The notes beneath the pieces were generated by a model. That model ran no database searches. It was not told the origin of the DNA and saw only the letters and a list, made by a program, of their open reading frames with translations. Positions 58,567 through 64,000 of a stretch of DNA of 64,000 bases are shown here, piece after piece. The DNA comes from Pyrenula massariospora. Its lineage: Eukaryota > Ascomycota > Eurotiomycetes > Pyrenulales > Pyrenulaceae. Each line of letters starts with the position of its first letter. Position 1 is the stretch's first letter. The stretch lies in assembly GCA_021030905.1 (NCBI GenBank), contig JAGFMI010000011.1, forward strand, positions 496,001-560,000, in the 5' to 3' direction. Made by a program: the position numbers and the translations under genes.

Positions 58567-59572
58567 TCACGAAGCAACTACCCTCCGAGGGCTCTCATCC
58601 CAAACCTCCCTCGAATTGTAAGCCGGCGGCTGGTCAGCCGGCCGATTCTGCGATACGTCCGTACCCTGAACGGTCGAACCTCTTGTAAGTCTTGTACCAT
58701 TCGATGCTGGCGCGCGAAGCGTCTCTACATAGCTCGGTAGCCTCTCTTCTGGCCGGTCCCTCTTTTTAGATCGACGGTGCAGCCAGCAAGTGACAACCAA
58801 GAATATCCACACGCCAAAGCAAGCGGTAACGATACCGACGATTCTGCCAGCGTAATTGTGAAGTTCTCTGGCTTGGTCAGCTTCTGAAGAACCAGAAGTC
58901 ATTGTTGGCAGGCGTGTCGAATAGGTTGGTGTATAACGCGTTACGGTTGAGTACCAATGCGGAGTTGTGGTTGTAGTTGAATCGAATACAAAGCGTTTGA
59001 CGGGCCAGGTATTGGAATCTGACGGCAAGACAGTCGGATATACTTGTGCCGCGAAGCCTCCGGCGTTGGATTTGCAGTAGTCCTGCGCGATATTAAGAAC
59101 TGCCTTGGACGGCGCAACAGCAGCTTCTGTGCTACATTGGCGATCGAGATTTGTGCTGATAGCGTCGATGTTGTCGTCGAAGGACGTTGAGCAGAGGCAG
59201 GATGCGTATCGATTAGCTACTCCGTTGGCATGTATGATACAGTTAGGGTTTCCTAGGAGGCTAGATGGACAAACAGAAGGCATTTAGTGCAAGAAGAGGT
59301 TCAGTGGGGAGGGAAGAATTGTTGAAGCTGATATGAATTTCTTGAGTAGGTTACACGAGGCTAGGAGGGGATAGGGAGACGTACAATATGTTCAAATAGG
59401 TTGACCGGCAGGGTGTATCAGACAGTACAGCGTAAGTGGAAGAGTGTCCAAGACCCTCTACCGCAGCACCGGCCTGGAAGTAACAGGCCGTTCGAGCGAG
59501 GGGGTCTGAAATGGTTTCACATGTAGAGCAGGGATATGAAGCCGAAGAAGTAATGGTAGCATAGTCTCCCAT
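58567..59572 (-). CDS. Cys-rich single-pass membrane protein with PPxY-type tail
   Basis: Exons 59572-59385 and 59260-58567 encode about 293 residues. The N-terminal region is Cys-rich (YPCSTCETISDPLARTACY, LGNPNCI, YASCLCSTS, QCSTE, DYCKSNAGG), followed by a Ser/Thr-rich stalk and one membrane helix (VGIVTACFGVWIFLVVTCWL), then RRSKKR and a cytoplasmic tail. No clear N-terminal signal peptide is seen, so the Cys-rich part would be exported by the internal helix. The tail has PSY and PPAY motifs; PPxY is the docking site for WW domains of Rsp5-type ubiquitin ligases, which control endocytosis. Fungal proteins of this layout (Cys-rich, stalk, helix, short tail) are often surface sensors or wall-linked proteins; the exact function is not recognised. 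Confidence 0.7.
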
Positions 59573-60387
59573 GGTGATACGAAAAGTGGTGGTACGAAAA
59601 GTCTACCTGGACAGGAGAACATAGTTCGAGGAAAAGGTCCTCTCGATCTCGAGTTTAAGAATCAATAGCAAGCAGCCATTGCAAGGCAGCATCCCGGGGA
59701 CCATCTAGAGGCGCAGTCCCATTAGTCTGTCTGGTTAGTTCCCAAGTCTGCCCAGGCCTGTGGGAGCGGAAGAATTGGAGCGGGAAAATTGGCCCCTATC
59801 CAAGACAAAATCGCGCATTTAAGGCCCAAAAGATAAAGGACTGCGGCGAGCAAGGCATACATATGAGAAGGAAAGCTCTCTTCTACCTGGCAAAACTTGG
59901 TCATGGGGCCGCCTACCTGGAGTTCTCTGCAAGCTGGGATACCAGGCTTGAGAAGCGAAGGACAGGCAAGATACATTGTTCTATGCCGAAGTCTTTGAAG
60001 AAATCTTGAATAATGCCTCAACCTTACCGTAGCGAGGCCAAAGGGCGTCCCTCGCGTCCTTAGTATCAGGGCAGCGATGGCCTCGGCTCACTTTCCCTTT
60101 TTACTCTGCCCTCTTGGAGGTGGAGGCTGAACTTCGTCATTGCTTCACGGGAATTGGTGCGGAATCCTTGAGATGCCCTTCATACAGCTCCTTTCCACAT
60201 GAGGTAAATCTAGCCGCCCTGAAAGCTAGGTACTCGGCTTCATCTTACCCTTTTCACCCACTTATCTTGCACTCATACATTTCTTATTGCTCCCAGTCAC
60301 GCCGCATACTCTGCGGGTCCACTGCTGATCACCATACTTAGCTGATTTCCTTCCGATCCTCGCTTCAATACGCGCACGCCCGCAGCC
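59573..60387. promoter_or_regulatory. Divergent spacer upstream of UBC7
   Basis: It lies between two divergently transcribed genes and contains both promoters. No TATA box or RNA gene was recognised. Confidence 0.45.
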
Positions 60388-61001
60388 ATGGCAAATACTG
60401 CGGCGGGAGGGCTGCTGGCAAGACAATTGAAGGAAATGCAGCAGCAGACCCTCATACCTGGCCTCTCGTGCGGACTGGTGGGAGACGACGTATTCCAGTG
60501 GGAAGTCATGCTCATGATCTCAGATGATCTGAAATATTACGGAGGTCGGCCGCACCTCTGCAGCAATATGCAGCGAATAAGCTGACTTTGGCGGCTTTCC
60601 AGGCGGATTCTTCCGAGCGCGGCTTCTGTTCCCTCCAGAGTACCCTCACAAGCCTCCGAGGATGAAATTTGAAAGTCCGATCTTTCATCCAAATAGTACG
60701 TTCCACAATCATAGTATCAGGCTACATTAATGACTTGGTGATAGTCTATCCGGACGGGGAAGTCTGTATATCCATCCTGCATCCTCCGGAAGAAGACAAA
60801 TACGGCTACGAGTCAGTCTCGGAGCGCTGGTCTCCAGTCCAAACACCAGAAACCATACTCTTGTCAGTGATCAGCATGCTTAGTAGTCCCAATGACGAAA
60901 GTCCTGCGAATGTCGAAGCTGCGAGGATATGGAGAGATGACCCGAGAGAGTTCAAAAAGCGGGTCAGGAAGTGTGTGAGGGAGAGCCTAGGCGAGGACTA
61001 G
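60388..61001 (+). CDS. UBC7: Ubiquitin-conjugating enzyme E2 Ubc7 (ERAD class)
   Basis: Exons 60388-60544, 60603-60695 and 60745-61001 encode 168 residues. The donors GTCGGC and GTACGT rebuild YYGGGFFRARLLFPPEYP and FHPNIYPDGEVCIS. The catalytic Cys is at 91, and the acidic loop HPPEEDKYGYESVSERWSP is the insertion that marks the Ubc7/UBE2G class. It charges ubiquitin for ER-membrane ligases such as Hrd1 and Doa10, tagging misfolded and short-lived membrane proteins; yeast Ubc7 is recruited to the ER by Cue1. The C-terminus, KRVRKCVRESLGED, fits the family. It is the second E2 in this window, about 33 kb from RAD6, and clearly from another subfamily. Confidence 0.96.
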
Positions 61002-63443
61002 GTCATTGCAAAAAATTAGAAAGGCCCCTAAAGGCTCTTTCAAGGAGATTAAGATTGGTTTTCAGTCTAAAGACCGGCCCTAGGAGAGAGGTTGTGCTTG
61101 TTGCGTCATCATTTTCGGGGATGTTGATTTTGTACACGCGTTTTAGCGACAAGCATGATGCGACCAATGATTTTTTTAGTACGCAACTGGCTTATTTCTT
61201 CGGCTTATTTCCGATCGACTGTACAGTTTCCGGATACAGTGGCCGTTTGGTGTTTGTTTGGGCTGATCTGCGTCCACGTACATTGCTTCTTGGACGGCGA
61301 CAAATGCGCTCTGCAGAATATTATTCGTGGGAATGCTATACAAGGTTTCTCCTCCCTGTTCCCTACTTAATTCGTCTTTGATCTTCCTATAATTCGCATC
61401 ACTGTTGGTTTCGAGCTCATTTGACCTCGATAACGAAACATGGATCGATTTCACAGGCTACCTGAGCGACTGAGTCCTAGGCAGTCATCGACTTGATTTG
61501 AACCTCCAGGGTATACACAGATAGTATCCAAATTTCTCAGGAATAACCATCGATCTCGCAAGACAGACAAGGACCAAAAAATGATATCACCAGTCAGGTT
61601 TCAAAAAAAGTCGGGGACTATACCTCGTGGAGACTCCCCGAACTACCACATGCCGTCTACTTACAGTACCATTCTTAGCAATCGTGGTTCGCGTCCGAGC
61701 TGGACAGAAAAGAACACTCCCAGAACAGAGTAACAGAGGTCGACACAAAGTTTCACGGACATCTCAGTCTTACGGAAGCTCAAATCTAGAGCTTCAACGG
61801 GCAAAGCCCGTCAAACTCCATCCTCTAACTATGGCTCAGCATCCACTACTAACCTTACCCCACGTCAAAGAAGCTATCCCTGCCCTCGAAGACCTGCTCA
61901 TCATCCACAGCTAATTCCAAGATATCACGAACCTCGAGACCCACGATAGCAACCTGCAGCGACTAGAATTGGTCCTGACCGGCGAAATTTGGGCAGTCCT
62001 GGACGGTTCGGACGATTAGCGCGATCTGACCCACCACCGTCGGGATAGAGCTCAGCAGCAGGGTCTCGATTTACACGGACTACTGATCGAGCCGAACGAT
62101 CGGCTTCAAGCCTTTACTGAACGTCTTGTCGACATACGGAAGTAGTTTGCGGATAAGTGGGGTCGTCTGGCACCGGCAAAGGAACAGTCCCAAAGTTCGC
62201 GACGACATGGGGAGGAAGCGCGCTTATGTGACACTCTCGGTGGGACCGACGGGGGAACGACTTTGGAACAATTCCACCCAGATCTAACGAAAAGACTCAG
62301 TTCTCGCGGTGCATCTGAGCACGCACGTCGATGTGTCGAGAGCTCATGCAAGCGTTCACGCAATTCGTCTACACTACCACTCGCAAAGAATCTGCATGTG
62401 AGATCAGCATTGCCAAGCACTGCTCAAGTGAAGATCCTGCGAGGAACGGCGTCGTGAGATGGGAGAACCACCTGCGAGAGAACTCTACGATTTCACAAAC
62501 AACATACGACAAGCATCGGCGGACGGCCAGAACACAGGGCAGACACACTCTACAGCGTGGAAAGTCTACTTGTGTGAGTCGCCACGTCCAGAGCCCGACT
62601 CGCCATAATAAACACCATGAGATGAGAAAACCCAGAAGGCACTGAGCTTAGGTAGCTTACATTAGACCCTTCTCCTATGATAAAGGATATAATGAAATCT
62701 CTTCGATCTCAGCGCACTCCCCACAAACAACCCTCATAATTAATCCCCAAACCCACAACCCTCCCACACTGGACCCATCCCACCTCCCTCCCTCTGTCAC
62801 GCCGCTTTTTAAGCCTCCACCAACTCCCTCTCCTTCCGCGTCTCACAGTCAGGTACCTACCTCCCTCCCTCTCAGACCTCTCCCCTCCAATCTCCATCCC
62901 CCAGTCCATCTACATACTACCAGCACGCACTAACTAGCCAGCCTCTCCCAACTACAAAGACTTCAAGAACCAATGCCGCAGAGAAACTTGCCAGGGATAT
63001 TACCTAGCTTGAGGCTGCTTCTTCATTTCATGTACAAAGTCATAGCGCAGCGGAGCGTAGGTTGGGTGTGCGTTCTCTCACACAGCCGGATATCGTGGAG
63101 CCGGATATCGTGGAGTGAGATGTGGTGGGATGGGAATGCAAGGCAAGTCTCTGGAGTTTGGGGACTGGAATTGATAGTAGCTTACAAGCTAGTAAGTACC
63201 CTATAAATGGAACGAAAGAAGCTCAGAAATGTCATACGACATTGCCGTATAGTCTGAAAGACCGGCGGTCGTTAAGTATTGATATGTCTCGTATTAATAC
63301 TAATTCTCGTGCATGATCTTAACGTCAAACACCTCAGCGCCACGCAAGCTCAGAGCGCAATCATCCCGAAACTACCTACCTACCATGGAGAAAGACCGGC
63401 CATATCATTAGGAACTCGATGCAGTTCATCCTTACTCAAAACC
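61002..63443. other. Spacer with a decayed coding relic
   Basis: 2.4 kb without an intact gene. At about 61831-62460 one plus-strand frame keeps protein-like composition over roughly 200 codons (RLELVLTGEIWAVLDG, LDLHGLLIEPNDRLQAFTERL), broken about three times. It looks like a fossil coding region of unknown family; whether it came from a host gene or a mobile element is unclear. A pyrimidine-rich stretch follows at 62720-62900. Confidence 0.4.
63084..63113. repeat. 15-base direct repeat, two copies
   Basis: AGCCGGATATCGTGG occurs twice back to back, followed by AG. Only two copies are present. Confidence 0.85.
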
Positions 63444-64000
63444 TCAAGCCAAAGCACCCATCGGATCCCACAACGGCAGGACCGTCGGGTGGCTTTTCAG
63501 CACATCCCTCACCTCCTTGTCCACAAACTTCGGATCGACCACGACCTGGTATGTGAACTCATCCATCCACTTGTCAGTCATGACGAAAAATCCCTGATCG
63601 CCGGCATCCGTTCCCCAGCTGTTCTCCACGCGCCATCTGATCGGCTTACCGTTCTCGACTTGGACCGCTGTGAGGACCATCGCGTGTGTCATCTGGCTCT
63701 CGCCGACCATGAGGCGCTGGGTCTTGGACATACCAAGGTCAACATTGAATGCAAGACGGTAGTCGTAGAGCGCGGTGTCCATGATGCCGCTCGCAGAGTC
63801 CGAGTACTTGCCTACGTCCGAGCCGAAGAAAACGGGGAGTCCGGCTTTGAGCATGGCGATTGTGGCTTTCTTCATGGTGTCCATGTCAACGTTGACGTAG
63901 GTTATTGGTCGACCACCGTAGACGTTTCCGAGCTTGTCAACTGTAAGGTGAGTAAAGTACTTGTGTCGGGGGTCATTCACAAGGGAGAAGAGTTGGTTGA
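63444..64000 (-). CDS. LAP3: Bleomycin hydrolase (C1B cysteine aminopeptidase), C-terminal part, runs off right edge
   Basis: The open frame enters from the right edge and ends at 63444, giving about 185 C-terminal residues. It reads NQLFSLVNDPRHKYF, PITYVNVDMDTMKKA, GLPVFFGSDVGKY, then MTHAMVLTAV with the active-site His, VENSWGTDAGDQGFF with the active-site Asn, and ends TVLPLWDPMGALA. These match the C-terminal half of bleomycin hydrolase (yeast Lap3/Blh1, Gal6), a cytosolic homohexameric cysteine protease that removes N-terminal residues and detoxifies homocysteine thiolactone and bleomycin. The catalytic Cys lies outside the window. The C-terminal Ala fits the self-processing, chamber-blocking tail of the family. 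Confidence 0.95.
   Translation of the reverse strand, partial: NQLFSLVNDPRHKYFTHLTVDKLGNVYGGRPITYVNVDMDTMKKATIAMLKAGLPVFFGSDVGKYSDSASGIMDTALYDYRLAFNVDLGMSKTQRLMVGESQMTHAMVLTAVQVENGKPIRWRVENSWGTDAGDQGFFVMTDKWMDEFTYQVVVDPKFVDKEVRDVLKSHPTVLPLWDPMGALA

Overview
The window is nuclear DNA from a filamentous ascomycete (Pezizomycotina). The evidence is many short GT-AG introns of about 46-110 bases, genes on both strands separated by untranslated spacers, a 151-residue RAD6 without the long acidic tail of yeast, a fungal-type conventional kinesin, a SAT4-type rhodopsin-domain membrane protein, a DUF7726-type protein and a fungal N-terminal/ankyrin protein. The class cannot be fixed from sequence alone; the mix would fit Leotiomycetes. 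No CRISPR array, rRNA, confident tRNA or intact transposon was seen.

Layout. 1-20 kb is accessory in character: a partial ankyrin-repeat protein, a Ser/Thr kinase with a long N-terminal extension, a PfkB/ribokinase, a decayed kinase with a zinc-binding tail, a small VOC/glyoxalase-fold protein, a six-exon protein with a hydrophobic N-terminus, and a secreted protein with deaminase-like motifs and a Gly-rich tail. 21-32 kb is mostly conserved core: a single-pass Pro/Ser-rich membrane protein, mitochondrial acetyl-CoA acetyltransferase, RAD6 and the kinesin-1 heavy chain. 32-46 kb is accessory again: a rhodopsin-domain membrane protein, a RelA/SpoT-domain protein, a CorA-like transporter with a probable GC-AG intron, a doubtful small membrane protein and a frameshifted 2-oxoglutarate/Fe(II) oxygenase pseudogene. 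47-64 kb holds a TFIIIC zinc-finger subunit, a membrane protein with a basic DNA-neutral tail, a cytochrome P450, a tandem DUF7726-like protein, a secreted carboxylesterase, a Cys-rich single-pass protein with a PPxY tail, UBC7, a decayed coding relic and, at the right edge, bleomycin hydrolase.

The genes do not form one pathway. RAD6 and UBC7 are two ubiquitin E2s serving DNA repair/transcription and ER-associated degradation. The P450 and esterase are within 2 kb of one gene, but no PKS, NRPS or terpene cyclase is present, so a biosynthetic cluster is not supported. The most interesting items are the eukaryotic RelA/SpoT-domain protein, the secreted deaminase-like protein, and a repeated compositional pattern: several GC-rich genes switch from C-ending to G-ending codons near their 3' ends, always in the direction of transcription. 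All intron and exon limits were drawn by eye from splice motifs and frame, without transcripts.
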